Assembly: GCF_904846215.1 (NCBI RefSeq) | Contig: NZ_CAJGZK010000025.1 | Coordinates: 1-41,915, forward strand | Origin: Psychrobacter glacincola | GTDB taxonomy: Bacteria > Pseudomonadota > Gammaproteobacteria > Pseudomonadales > Moraxellaceae | Direction: 5' to 3' | Length of the DNA stretch: 41,915 nt | Part shown: one piece after another, positions 1-8,687 of the stretch | Layout: each line of letters starts with the position of its first letter | How positions within the stretch are numbered: position 1 is the stretch's first letter | Made by a program: the position numbers and the translations under genes | Notes under the pieces: model-generated | What the model saw: the letters and a program-made list of their open reading frames with translations, nothing else | Told to the model about the DNA's origin: nothing | The model's database searches: none

Positions 1-71
1 ATGTCATCAAAGCTGTTCATGCTGCCAGCCATTTGCTCGGCTAGTTTTTTAATGTCAGATTGAGTAGTCAT
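1..71 (-). CDS. IS256-family transposase, N-terminal 23 residues (partial)
   Basis: Reading leftwards from the ATG at 71-69, the frame gives MTTQSDIKKLAEQMAGSMNS and runs off the window. This closely matches the start of the transposase at the right end of the window (MTNQSDIKKLAEQMASSMKS). A GGAG motif lies about 7 bases upstream of the ATG. The two copies differ at several residues in this short stretch, so they are related but not identical elements. Only the start of the gene is visible, so its integrity cannot be judged. Confidence 0.8.
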   Translation of the reverse strand, partial: MTTQSDIKKLAEQMAGSMNSFDD

Positions 72-117
72 TGCTTATTCTCCAGTTAGTGGATTATAAG
101 CAGTTACACAGTTTTTA
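1..117 (-). mobile_element. IS256-family element, terminal part (cut by the window edge)
   Basis: The first 71 bases encode, on the minus strand, the N-terminus of an IS256-type transposase. They are followed by about 45 bp of non-coding IS end that contains GCAGTTACACAG at 100-111. The inverted form of this 12-mer, CTGTGTAACTGC, lies at 40608-40619 at the other end of a related element, so it is very probably part of the terminal inverted repeat. The outer boundary is placed at about 111-117, where a methyltransferase-like reading frame begins. The other end, and hence any target duplication, lies outside the window. Confidence 0.8.
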
Positions 118-118
118 G

Positions 119-682
119 GAAAGGCTCGAAACAGCTCAAGCTTATGCTAATGTTCCCTATAGGTTTAAAGGAATAAATAAAGCAAAAAGAAACTTGATGA
201 TTATTCCGGCAGTCTCTGCGTGCTCTCGTGACTACATTCCTATGGGGTTTCTTGATGCAGAAACTATCGTAACAGACCTCGCATTCATGATTTTAGACCC
301 TGATATCTATGTGTTTTCTATACTTAACAGTAGTTTGCACCAATTATGGGTAAGAACTGTTACAGGTCGTTTAGGAGATGGTTACCGATACTCATTAGGC
401 GTTTGCTATAACTCTTTTCCTACACCAGTTTTTTCAGAATCTGATAAAAATGAGCTTCGTTTATCGGCATTAAATATACTTGAAGCACGAGAAAAGCACT
501 CTGATAAAAATCTTTTTCAACTTTACTCTAAAGGAAAGATGCCTGAAGACTTACTAATTGCTCACATTGAGAATGATAAATTGGTTGAGCGAATTTATGG
601 TTATTCTGGTTTTACAGAAGATCAGTTGTTAGAAAATCTTTTTGCTATTTATTTTACCGAACAGGAACGCTGTAATGCCTAA
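119..682 (+). pseudogene. MmeI-like DNA adenine methyltransferase, C-terminal fragment truncated by IS256
   Basis: The open frame starts right after an in-frame TAG at the IS end (116-118) and carries about 187 residues, with no plausible start of its own (a TTG at 194 is internal). The residues PAVSACSRDYIPMGFLD, followed by a segment rich in LHQLWVR and GRLGDGYRYS, match the C-terminal (target-recognition/C-tail) region of MmeI-type SAM-dependent N6-adenine methyltransferases, which are normally around 900 residues. The N6-MTase core with its NPPY-type motif would lie upstream and is absent. The frame ends 8 bp inside the start of the helicase gene, so the two were translationally coupled. 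Reading: an IS256-family insertion removed or separated most of the methyltransferase of a restriction/defence operon. Without its catalytic domain this fragment should not methylate DNA. Confidence 0.75.
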
Positions 683-2603
683 TCTAATGCACTTTGAATA
701 TGCTCAAACTGGTGCTAGCTCAAACGAAAACTCTATGGGTATGCGAGCAATGCAAGCGCGAGCCTATGCCGCTCGTAATAGTCAGTACCTATTGCTAAAA
801 GCGCCTCCTGCATCAGGTAAATCACGCGCCCTCATGTTCTTGGCACTGGATAAGCTACATAATCAAGGCATCAAAAAAGCGATTGTAGCAGTGCCAGAGC
901 GTTCTATTGGCGGATCCTTTAGATCAACAGAATTAACTAAATATGGTTTCTTCTATGATTGGGAAGTTGACGACAACAATGATCTTTGTGTTCCTGGTGG
1001 CGAAAGTAGTAAAGCTAAAGCGTTTAAGCGTTTTATGGCAAGCAACGACAGGATATTGATTTGTACTCATGCCGCACTGCGTTCAGCCTTTCAAGCAATG
1101 GAAGATGATGTATTTAATGATTGCTTAATCGCAATTGATGAATTTCATCATTTATCAGCTGATGAAGCTAACATTTTAGGTGGTGTGTTGCGTAGCATCA
1201 TGGCAAATACCAATGCCCATATTGTTGCTATGACAGGCTCATACTTCCGTGGCGATAGTATTCCTGTGCTGACACCTGAAGATGAAGCCCAGTTTGATAA
1301 AGTTTCTTTTAACTATTATGAGCAGCTCAATGGTTATAACTATTTAAAGTCGCTCGGTATTGGCTACCACTTCTACCAAGGTCGATATACTGATGTCATT
1401 CATGAGGTGCTTAACTCAGAAGAAAACTATGGTAAAAAAACCATTATTCATATACCAAACGTAAACTCGGGTGAATCAACTAAAGAAAAATATGATGAAG
1501 TAGATGCTATTCTTGAAGTGCTGGGTGAAGCTGGTAAAAGAGATCCTGAAACAGGCGTTATTCTCGTTACACGGCCCGATGGTACAGTCATTAAGGTGGC
1601 AGATTTAGTTGAGGAAAACGAGCGAGATATTATCCAAAACTATTTACGTAATATGAATCACGTAGACGATATGGATATCATTATTGCTTTGGGTATGGCA
1701 AAAGAGGGTTTTGACTGGGAGTGGTGCGAGCACGCACTCACTGTTGGGTATAGAAGCTCACTGACTGAAATTATTCAAATCATTGGTCGTTGTATTCGAG
1801 ATAGCGAAAATAAAAGCCACGCTCAATTCACCAATCTTATCGCGCAACCTGACGCTGCAAACGAGAATGTCACCATTGCTGTAAACAATATGCTGAAGGC
1901 TATTACTGGTTCTTTATTAATGGAACAAGTCCTTGCCCCTAACTTTAAATTTAAAACAAAAAAAGATGGTGACTTCGAACCTACGCCACCGGGCACAATG
2001 AAAATAGGTGGTTTTAAAGAACCAAGCACCAAACGCACCAAAGCTATTATAGAGTCTGATTTGGCTGATTTAAAAGCTGCTATCTTGCAAGATGATAAGG
2101 TCATTGCAGCTTCGGCAGGTAAAGTCGATCCTGAGGTAGTCAATAAAATCCTTATACCGAAAATAATTCAGCGCAAATATCCTGATTTGACTGAAGCTGA
2201 ACTTGAAGAAGTCAGACAGCAAGTAGTAGTCGATTGTGCAATAAGCTCAGCAGAAGTAACCGAGCAAGGCGGTAAGAAATTTATCCGCATGGCCGACAAG
2301 TTTATCAATATTGATGAGCTCCATATTGACTTGATTGATCAGATCAATCCTTTCCAAAAAGCATTTGAAATACTTTCAAAATCCATAACGACAGACGTAC
2401 TCAAGCTTATCCAAGAATCCATTGAAACCACTCGTATTCAAATGGACTTTGAAGAGGCTAAGCTGCTATGGCCTAAAGTTAAGCAGTTTGTGCATGAAAA
2501 GGGTCGTGAGCCTGACTTAAATAGCTCAGACTTTAATGAAAAGAGGCTTGCTGAATGTGTCATTTATATTAAGCAACAAAAACGCAAGAGAGCAACTGCA
2601 TAA
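675..2603 (+). CDS. SF2 (DEAD/DEAH-like) helicase of a restriction/defence operon
   Basis: A 642-residue protein. The start is taken as ATG 675, which has AGGA about 8 bases upstream and overlaps the preceding frame by 8 bp; a longer reading from 642 has no better signal. Superfamily 2 motifs are visible: Walker A APPASGKS (about residues 43-50), Walker B/DEXH as AIDEFHHLS, motif III-like MTGSY, and motif VI as QIIGRCIRD. The C-terminal third is helical and has no motif I recognise. Such ATPases pair with MmeI-like methyltransferases and nucleases in restriction-like systems, where they are expected to translocate on or unwind DNA. The next gene overlaps its stop codon by one base, which indicates an operon. 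With the methyltransferase broken, its present function is uncertain. Confidence 0.85.
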   Translation: MPNLMHFEYAQTGASSNENSMGMRAMQARAYAARNSQYLLLKAPPASGKSRALMFLALDKLHNQGIKKAIVAVPERSIGGSFRSTELTKYGFFYDWEVDDNNDLCVPGGESSKAKAFKRFMASNDRILICTHAALRSAFQAMEDDVFNDCLIAIDEFHHLSADEANILGGVLRSIMANTNAHIVAMTGSYFRGDSIPVLTPEDEAQFDKVSFNYYEQLNGYNYLKSLGIGYHFYQGRYTDVIHEVLNSEENYGKKTIIHIPNVNSGESTKEKYDEVDAILEVLGEAGKRDPETGVILVTRPDGTVIKVADLVEENERDIIQNYLRNMNHVDDMDIIIALGMAKEGFDWEWCEHALTVGYRSSLTEIIQIIGRCIRDSENKSHAQFTNLIAQPDAANENVTIAVNNMLKAITGSLLMEQVLAPNFKFKTKKDGDFEPTPPGTMKIGGFKEPSTKRTKAIIESDLADLKAAILQDDKVIAASAGKVDPEVVNKILIPKIIQRKYPDLTEAELEEVRQQVVVDCAISSAEVTEQGGKKFIRMADKFINIDELHIDLIDQINPFQKAFEILSKSITTDVLKLIQESIETTRIQMDFEEAKLLWPKVKQFVHEKGREPDLNSSDFNEKRLAECVIYIKQQKRKRATA

Positions 2604-3847
2604 TGAAGAATGAAGAGTGGCAAGTTTTAAAGTCGATGGAATTAGATGATTGGCTAAACTTCATTGATAGTAATGACGAGTTAGGTATTACAACGATTAA
2701 AGCAAAGTCGCGGGCACCTACAGCAGATGAGCATTTAGTCGCTAAATTCCAAGAGATAAGCGACTTCTACAACGCTAATAAACGCTTACCTGAGAATAAT
2801 ATGGCGAATATTAGTGAGCTTATGCTGTTTAAGCGTTTAGAGTCTATTAAGAATAACAATGAGCAGTGCCATGCTTTAGTAGATTTTGACGAATTCAACC
2901 TGTTACCACTTACGCATGAAGTCGCTGCATCAGAACCTGAACTGGTTGAAAGAGAGATCAATTCGTTTGAAGATATCTTTGAAGATGATGATTTTGGCTT
3001 ACTCGGGGACTCTGATCAGAGCATCTTCAACATCAAACATATTAAAGTAGATAAACGAGCTGAGACTGACTTTGTTGCTCGCCGTAAACCATGTAAGGAT
3101 TTTGATAAATATAAAGACTTGTTTCCTGTTGTTCAAAAAGAGTTAAATAGTGGTCAACGTAAGATCATCGAGTTTGAAGGAACTGGCTACAATATTAATG
3201 AAGGTAGTTTTTACATCTTAGATGGTATTTTATTGTATGTAGACAAGGTTAGCTTAACTTCAAAAGATCAAGTTATAGATGGGGTTGTCGTAAGAAAAGA
3301 TGGGCGTACAAGGTGTATTTTTGAGAATGGAACAGAATCAAATATGCTTTATAGGTCGCTTGCCAAAGTCCTGTCTAAAGAAGGGAAAATTGTCTCGCCT
3401 AAAGGGGAGTATTTCTCTGATATCAAAAGCATCAACGAAGAAGATGAGTCAGCTGGGTTCATTTATATTTTAAGCAGTCAAAGCCAAGACTCTCGCATCC
3501 AAGCCATACCAAATCTATTTAAAATAGGCTATTCACGCACACCAGTTAAAAAGCGTATTGCAAATGCTGCCAATGAGCCTACTTATTTAATGGCTCCAGT
3601 CGAAGTTGTTGCCAGCTATGAGTGCTATAACATGAATACGCAAAAGTTTGAAAACTTAGTACATACCGTATTTAGAGATGTTTGCATTGATGTGGAGATT
3701 GCAGACTTACAAGGTAATATGTGCAAACCTCGAGAATGGTTCAGTGTGCCTTTGGAGCAGATAAATACAGCGATTGACTTGATAGTGAATGGGCAGATTG
3801 TAAACTATAGATATAACTCGACTATTAGGAAAATAGAGCTGAAGTAA
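2603..3847 (+). CDS. GIY-YIG (T5orf172/MUG113-type) nuclease-domain protein
   Basis: A 414-residue protein whose ATG shares its A with the helicase stop (TAATG), so translation is coupled. The N-terminal half is helical and acidic with no recognised domain. The C-terminal part, about residues 285-395, is a T5orf172-type GIY-YIG domain: GFIYILSS gives the first tyrosine strand, NLFKIGYSRTPVKKRI gives the KIGYS and conserved Arg segment, followed by a conserved His in ENLVHTVF and REWF near the end. It is probably the cleaving subunit of the methyltransferase-helicase-nuclease operon. An endonuclease kept without its methyltransferase would be expected to be inactive, inhibited, or methylation-dependent. 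The gene runs convergently towards gmtX. Confidence 0.75.
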   Translation: MKNEEWQVLKSMELDDWLNFIDSNDELGITTIKAKSRAPTADEHLVAKFQEISDFYNANKRLPENNMANISELMLFKRLESIKNNNEQCHALVDFDEFNLLPLTHEVAASEPELVEREINSFEDIFEDDDFGLLGDSDQSIFNIKHIKVDKRAETDFVARRKPCKDFDKYKDLFPVVQKELNSGQRKIIEFEGTGYNINEGSFYILDGILLYVDKVSLTSKDQVIDGVVVRKDGRTRCIFENGTESNMLYRSLAKVLSKEGKIVSPKGEYFSDIKSINEEDESAGFIYILSSQSQDSRIQAIPNLFKIGYSRTPVKKRIANAANEPTYLMAPVEVVASYECYNMNTQKFENLVHTVFRDVCIDVEIADLQGNMCKPREWFSVPLEQINTAIDLIVNGQIVNYRYNSTIRKIELK

Positions 3848-4126
3848 GGGTTGGCGTAGGCTTATAAGAGGTTTGGAACATATTTATTATGCTACTACAA
3901 ACTAAAGTATTGTAAGAAAATAGATATACAAAATGGGAGAAGCCGTTATTGTAATCTTTCAATCGAAGGAAATCTAGACTTCAATATTTCATTTTCTAGA
4001 GTTACCTCAATAATAAGCCTTTTAGCTTCCATCAATTTAAATAAAACTATATCGTTTTGCGCTTTATCTGTAAAAACTGTCACTGAATAAGATGATTTAT
4101 TTGGAAGATATAAAATTTATTTACTA
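3848..4126. other. Convergent intergenic region between the nuclease gene and gmtX
   Basis: This AT-rich stretch between two convergent genes shows no clear terminator hairpin with a T-tract. Its only coding-like content is a short minus-strand frame (3946-4116), described separately. It could mark the border between the GMT recombination genes and their cargo. I see no repeat or attachment-site signature here. Confidence 0.4.
3946..4116 (-). pseudogene. Short coding-like remnant downstream of gmtX
   Basis: A 56-codon open frame begins just after the gmtX stop codons and ends at TAA 3948-3946. Its residues (for example DIVLFKLMEAKRLIIEVTLE and ENEILKSRFPSIERLQ) have the amphipathic helical look of a real protein C-terminus. 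There is no ATG or ribosome binding site; the first possible start is GTG 4083. I do not recognise the family. It may be the tail of a decayed gene, or a small protein with a non-standard start coupled to gmtX. Confidence 0.3.
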
Positions 4127-4798
4127 TTAGACTTGAGCTAATACTTTTTGTATAGCTAAAACAAAACCAGTTTTAAATAATGTTCGACCAACTTCATCTT
4201 TAATTGCACCATACTTTGATACAGTCCAGCCTAGCTTATTAATTTTCTCTTCCTTAATAGCATCCTGTAGGGCTTCAATATCACTATCTAACAGCATCCC
4301 ACTTAATGAAGGTAATACTTGCACAACTTGTGAATTTTGATTTATAGGAGCTATCTTATTAGGACGCATATCTATGTTCACCTCAATGTTCTGTTTAAGG
4401 ATGCGATTTTCTGACTTTAATTTATTTTTTTCTGCAATAATTTGACCAAAAACAGCTCGCATTGCAGGGTCAGACAGATATTTTAATAACTCCATATCTG
4501 ATGCGACATCATATTTCCTAGATTGAGGAGAGGGTGGTTTTTTCATGGTAGTATTGGCTTTAGTTGCCCAAGCGTCAATCAGAAGCCTGTAGTGACTACC
4601 TGACTTATTACGAATGCTAACAGTGCTGATACCACCACTAGCTTTCGACAGTCTTCCAATATGAGCAATAGAATAATCGTGCTCATCTTTATTAAATTCA
4701 GTTTCTAGTAAAGTATTCAGATTGTCTAACGAATCTTTCGTACGTTGACTTTTACCTTCCTTTAAATCATCTAAAATTATGTCGATATTGATATCCAT
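4127..4798 (-). CDS. gmtX: Gamma-mobile-trio protein GmtX
   Basis: A 223-residue protein recognised as GmtX by its N-terminal pattern: KEGKSQRTKDSLDNL, then SIAHIGRLSKASGG, then VSIRNKSGSHYRLLID, followed by a central helical, coiled-coil-like segment (EKNKLKSENRILKQN, about residues 120-140). GmtX is the smallest member of the gamma-mobile-trio, found with the recombinases GmtY and GmtZ on mobile islands that carry defence systems and toxins. Its molecular role is not known to me; the N-terminal pattern suggests DNA binding. The gene begins 23 bp after the gmtZ stop with GAGGAGAAA upstream of ATG 4798, so it is the last gene of a minus-strand gmtY-gmtZ-gmtX operon. Naming is from memory of the family, without a search. 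Confidence 0.72.
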   Translation of the reverse strand: MDINIDIILDDLKEGKSQRTKDSLDNLNTLLETEFNKDEHDYSIAHIGRLSKASGGISTVSIRNKSGSHYRLLIDAWATKANTTMKKPPSPQSRKYDVASDMELLKYLSDPAMRAVFGQIIAEKNKLKSENRILKQNIEVNIDMRPNKIAPINQNSQVVQVLPSLSGMLLDSDIEALQDAIKEEKINKLGWTVSKYGAIKDEVGRTLFKTGFVLAIQKVLAQV

Positions 4799-4821
4799 AA
4801 GATATTTCTCCTCTCATTTAC

Positions 4822-6768
4822 TTAGGTTAGGGATTTAATATTGATATAATTAATAGGCTGCTTAACGGTTTCCTGTAATACACTCATACTGTCATCTAAG
4901 AGTTTACTATCTTGCATAAACTCTTCTAACTCAATATAGTTTGCCACTTTACTAAGGCCATCTAACTTGTCTTTTGAATTAACTTGTAATGCCATTTGTC
5001 TAACCATAGCGTTCGCAGCAATAAGTTGCTGATTCTTATTTAAACTTAGAAACGGTGGCATATAACCCTGACGTATCATCATTCGACTGATAATTTGAGT
5101 CATATCTTGAATGATTGAAGTCTTCTTAACATCATCAAGCATATCTGGATAAATTTCTGCATCATCGCAAATTAAGGATAGTTGTAGCAACTCAGATTTT
5201 GTTTCTATAAATCCAATTCTGATATCGTTCTTGGAACCAACTGCTACTATTTTATTTTTATGATCATCTTTATCCCGTTCTTGCTCAATTTCAACCAAAC
5301 GATAAATGAGATTGAGAGTTGCAATTAAGTCCTTAGTATACTCATCTGCTTCTAACGATTGCTTCTCACGTCGTCGCTGCAATTCTTGTAATTTGTTATG
5401 ATGAGTAAAAGGCTTACCTTTAGCTTCTGCTTCGTACTTTATTTCCTCAATATTTTCTATCTCTCCCTCTAGTTCTATAGCTAAATTTGCAGCTTCAGAG
5501 GCTTTGTAACTCATAAAGTTCAAGTGTGCAGTGAGTGCTGGTAAGTATTGAGCGTCAGTGATAAACCAGCGACAGCGAACGCAATTTTCAGGACCATGAG
5601 GCACAACTCCGTAAATTTTTCGCGAAACAACACTTGAGTCCTTAATAAGCTCTCCACCGTTCCAGCACCCTGCTACAGTTCCAACTTCATCAGATTTAAC
5701 TGTATTGCCACCAACTAGACATAGACCATGATGTCGTTTTTCCCATCCTATAGGATTACGATTAACCAAAGCAGCTTGAATCGAATTATTATCGTGGTAA
5801 GCCATTTTACATTCGATCTGACTCATTTCAGCATTCTTAAGAAAAGTTTGAACACTTTTTTTTGACACATCTTCAAGACGATCTTCCGCCTCAATCATTT
5901 TTTCTTTCATGACTGCTGGGGTAAGTTTGGCGTAGTAAATAGTCATAAGTAGGCGTGAGTGACCTGCTAACAGCTTAGAAACCACTGGCAAAGGTAATTT
6001 TGCATCCATGATATAACATGTTATGAGGGAGACTCTAAGGCTATGCAGAGGGAACTCAGTTTTAGTTTTAGTAGTCTTATAACCCTTACCATAATCGTGA
6101 ACTAGTTTAAAAAATGTACCATCGGATAATGTGTCTCCTGATAGACGAAGATTATCTTCAAGTTTAGATAGAAGCTTGTACCAAAGAGTTGGAATTGAGG
6201 CATCATTGATTGGTTTGCTCCTATCCTCCAAGTCAGTTGCAGTCGCATCACGCATCAAAAAACAACTATCATTCATTGCATCAAGATATGATTCAGATAC
6301 TTTACGTTGTGTATGTTTAAGTGTTAATTCATTACAATCTGTAGGCTTACTGATAGGATTATATTTTTCTTGCCAATTTCTCAATTTTTCCAACCAATAT
6401 AATACATCTTCGTTCTGCCATGGAATTTCATAGCCTCGCTCTACTTCATCTTTGTTTTGGTCTGCGGTCTTGTTAGTGCTGATGTATAATCCTGTAGACT
6501 CCATTTCCATTACATTATTTTTAAACTGACGAAAAACTCCTTTTTTATAATTTCTATATGCAAATGAATGCTTAGTATTTCTTATCCATTTGCCATTTTC
6601 ATAACGCATAGTATCTGCTTCACCTGAGTCCAACATCCTAACTTGATAAGTTCGAAGAGGCAGATGTAATTTGATGAATAAGCACATTGCGACAACAGGT
6701 GACCAAATTTCATAGATAATAATATTTTGCTTGTCTTTTCTAATATTTCTACTACGCCATATACAGTC
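4822..6768 (-). pseudogene. gmtZ: gmtZ, 3' part (C-terminal about 647 residues), separated from its start by IS3
   Basis: The frame on this side of the IS carries the recombinase core of GmtZ. PLHSLRVSL (near 6030-6056) is the H-x-x-R motif, AGHSRLL (near 5955-5975) is the GH motif, and MTIYYAKL (near 5925-5945) supplies the nucleophilic tyrosine. A CVRCRWF segment and a long coiled coil (ELEGEIENIEEIKYEAEA onward) follow. The native sequence resumes at CIWRSRNIRK after the IS. Joining it to the 5' part across one copy of the GTC target duplication gives a continuous protein of 861 residues. The open frame can also be read from inside the IS end, so a fragment with the catalytic residues might still be made. 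GmtZ is the second, larger recombinase of gamma-mobile-trio islands. Confidence 0.75.
6766..6768. repeat. 3-bp target-site duplication (GTC), left copy
   Basis: GTC directly precedes the left end of the IS3-family element, and the same GTC follows the right end at 8046-8048. Three-bp duplications are typical of this family. Deleting the IS and one GTC restores the gmtZ frame without a mismatch. Confidence 0.85.
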
Positions 6769-6833
6769 TGAGCTATGCTGAAGAAACCGTAGAGATAAAC
6801 TTGGTAAACTAAGCACAATAACCGGAGTTTATC

Positions 6834-7130
6834 ATGACCAATAAAATAAGAACCTACAGTACAGAATTCAAAGCCGAAGCCGTTAAGAAGATAGCAGACA
6901 ATAATGGCAATATCTCAGCCACAGCAAAGCAGCTCGGCATAGCCATGCAAACTTTATCCAACTGGCACAATAAAGCCAATCAAGGCAAGCTTGCAGGGAC
7001 TGAACATTACGATCCACAGCTTATGGTCATTATAGAAGAGAACAAGCGCCTAAAACGCCAGCTCAAAGTAGCGGAGGAGGAGCGCGAGATACTAAAAAAG
7101 GCCACAGCGTACTTTGCAAAGCACAGCTAG
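6834..7130 (+). CDS. IS3-family transposase OrfA
   Basis: A 98-residue DNA-binding subunit. The helix-turn-helix region is YSTEFKAEAVKKIADNNG to ATAKQLGIAMQTLSNW (about residues 8-45). A leucine-zipper-like coiled coil, ENKRLKRQLKVAEEEREILK, follows (about residues 69-88). CCGGAG lies upstream of the ATG. The run CTAAAAAAGG near 7090-7099 is an A6G slippery site in the right frame for a -1 shift into orfB, which would give the OrfAB fusion transposase usual in this family. Confidence 0.92.
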   Translation: MTNKIRTYSTEFKAEAVKKIADNNGNISATAKQLGIAMQTLSNWHNKANQGKLAGTEHYDPQLMVIIEENKRLKRQLKVAEEEREILKKATAYFAKHS

Positions 7131-7999
7131 TGAAGTACGCCTTTATTGAAGATAATCAGCAGCTTTTTAGTATCACTCGGATGTGCCGTGTGTTACATGT
7201 AAAGCCATCAAGCTACTATGACTGGCTAAGCCGTGGTCTCAGCGACCAGCAGATACATAGAAACCAGTCTGAGCTACTGGTTAGAGCCGCTCACAGTGAA
7301 ACTCGTGAGCGTTACGGCGTCGAGCGTCTACATGCGCATCTGAGTGAGCAAGGGCATGATATCAGCACTTATATGGTGAGACGCATCAAAGAAGAGCACG
7401 GCATCAAATGCCTGCGTCATAAGCGCTTCAAAGTGACAACCGACTCTGATCACAACAAACTTGTCTATGACAATGTGCTCAATCAGCAGTTTGATGCCAA
7501 GCGTCCTAATGAATCTTGGGTCAGTGACATTACTTATATCTGGACAAATGAGGGCTGGCTGTACTTAGCTGGAGTGAAAGATTTATACACCAAAGAGTTA
7601 GTCGGTTATGCTATCAATAAACGCATGACAGCAGATTTAGTATGCCGTGCGCTCAACATGGCCATTAAGAACAAAAGACCAAGCCAAGGACTGATTGTTC
7701 ATTCTGATAGAGGTAGTCAGTACTGTAGCCACGCGTATCACAAGATTATCAAGCAACAGCAGTTTAAAGGGTCAATGAGTGCTAAAGGTAATTGCTTCGA
7801 CAACGCGCCAATAGAAAGCTTCTGGGGCACATTAAAGAATGAGCTGGTATATCACCAAGACTATAAAACAAGGTTTGCAGCCATCAGTGATATCATTGGA
7901 TATATCGAGCTGTACTACAACCAAACAAGGATTCAAAAGGGCTTGGGCTATAAATCGCCAAGACAGGTGTGGTTTGACTTCTATCGTCAGGCTGCGTAA
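7130..7999 (+). CDS. IS3-family transposase OrfB (DDE catalytic part)
   Basis: A 289-residue rve-type integrase core in the -1 frame relative to orfA, overlapping its stop by one base with a GTG start. The DDE triad is visible: first Asp in WVSDITYIW, second Asp in VHSDRGSQYCS, and Glu in APIESFWGTLKNEL. An HTH_21-type segment (RYGVERLHAHLSEQGHDIS) precedes the catalytic core. The length is normal and there are no stops, so the enzyme looks functional. It is most likely produced as an OrfAB fusion by programmed -1 frameshifting. Confidence 0.93.
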   Translation: MKYAFIEDNQQLFSITRMCRVLHVKPSSYYDWLSRGLSDQQIHRNQSELLVRAAHSETRERYGVERLHAHLSEQGHDISTYMVRRIKEEHGIKCLRHKRFKVTTDSDHNKLVYDNVLNQQFDAKRPNESWVSDITYIWTNEGWLYLAGVKDLYTKELVGYAINKRMTADLVCRALNMAIKNKRPSQGLIVHSDRGSQYCSHAYHKIIKQQQFKGSMSAKGNCFDNAPIESFWGTLKNELVYHQDYKTRFAAISDIIGYIELYYNQTRIQKGLGYKSPRQVWFDFYRQAA

Positions 8000-8042
8000 T
8001 TAAAATCTCCCAAGTTTGGTTCTACGGATTTGACGGCAGGGG

Positions 8043-8687
8043 TCAGTCGTTATCATTATTATCAATAAGTTTCTGTTCAACTTCAAACCAATTACTATTA
8101 GACACTCGTCCTTCATGCGTCAATTTTTCATGTGCCCATATCCAGTCTTTAAAATCACCCCTAGGTTCAGGGCATAAAATATTGCGAAGGTCGCATATAT
8201 AACGATAGGGTAAAGGGTTATAAACAGATTCAGTATATTGTTTTTTTCTCTGTTGCTTCTCGAAGGGGTTCGTATATAGCTTAATGACAGACCCATTATC
8301 ATCTTCTTCACTAAAATGCTCTGTCAACAACCATTCAATAAAATCAAAAATATGATTCATTAATACTACAGTGGATGAATTATCTGAGCGTTTGGTATTT
8401 TCAAATATTGAAGTCTTAAAATCATCAGTTGAGATTTGCCAACCATTCTGCTTGGCTTCAAAGAATGTAACTATGTCTGACGCCCAAAGTGCATTAGAAG
8501 TTAAATAGACGTCAAAAAATATACACAAAGCGTCTAATTTAGTGTGTTGCGATGTGTCCTGAGCATTCATCCATTCTTCTGCAAATTCACGCCACGATTC
8601 CCAAGCCTTACCATGCCTTTTCGTCAGCCATCCGAGAGTGAGGTCACTAGTTCTGCCATCGTATTTAGCTTGTTCAGTTGCTTTCAT
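8043..8687 (-). pseudogene. gmtZ: gmtZ, 5' part (N-terminal 214 residues), cut by IS3
   Basis: The ATG at 8687 lies inside the 3' end of gmtY (14-bp overlap), so the two were coupled. The 214 native residues end at 8046 with IDNNDND, and a stop codon supplied by the IS follows at once. Recognisable features are limited: GRTSDLTLGWLTKRHGKAW near the start and a Trp-rich segment, FKDWIWAHEKLTHEGRVSN, near the end. No catalytic recombinase residues are in this part. Together with 6765-4822 it reconstitutes GmtZ of 861 residues. As it stands, the operon would make a truncated N-terminal protein here, so GMT function is probably impaired unless the IS excises or a second copy exists elsewhere. Confidence 0.75.
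8046..8048. repeat. 3-bp target-site duplication (GTC), right copy
   Basis: This GTC follows the right end of the IS3-family element at 8045 and matches 6766-6768 at the left end. It is part of the gmtZ coding sequence, where it encodes the last Asp before the insertion. Confidence 0.85.

Larger units (their letters stand above)
6769..8045 (+). mobile_element. IS3-family insertion sequence, complete, inserted in gmtZ
   Basis: The element is 1277 bp. Its ends align without gaps over about 36 bp: TGAGCTATGCTGAAGAAACC at the left and, read inwards from the right, TGACCCCTGCCGTCAAATCC, both continuing into CCGTAGA and AAACTTGG. It carries overlapping orfA and orfB with a slippery heptamer and is bounded by a GTC target duplication. 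Its clean junctions suggest a fairly recent insertion. It may still be mobile, since both frames look intact. Confidence 0.92.

Noticed and set aside
6131..6433. Plus-strand open frame of about 100 codons inside gmtZ
   Set aside because: Antisense to a gene with clear recombinase motifs; no ribosome binding site and no protein-like pattern.
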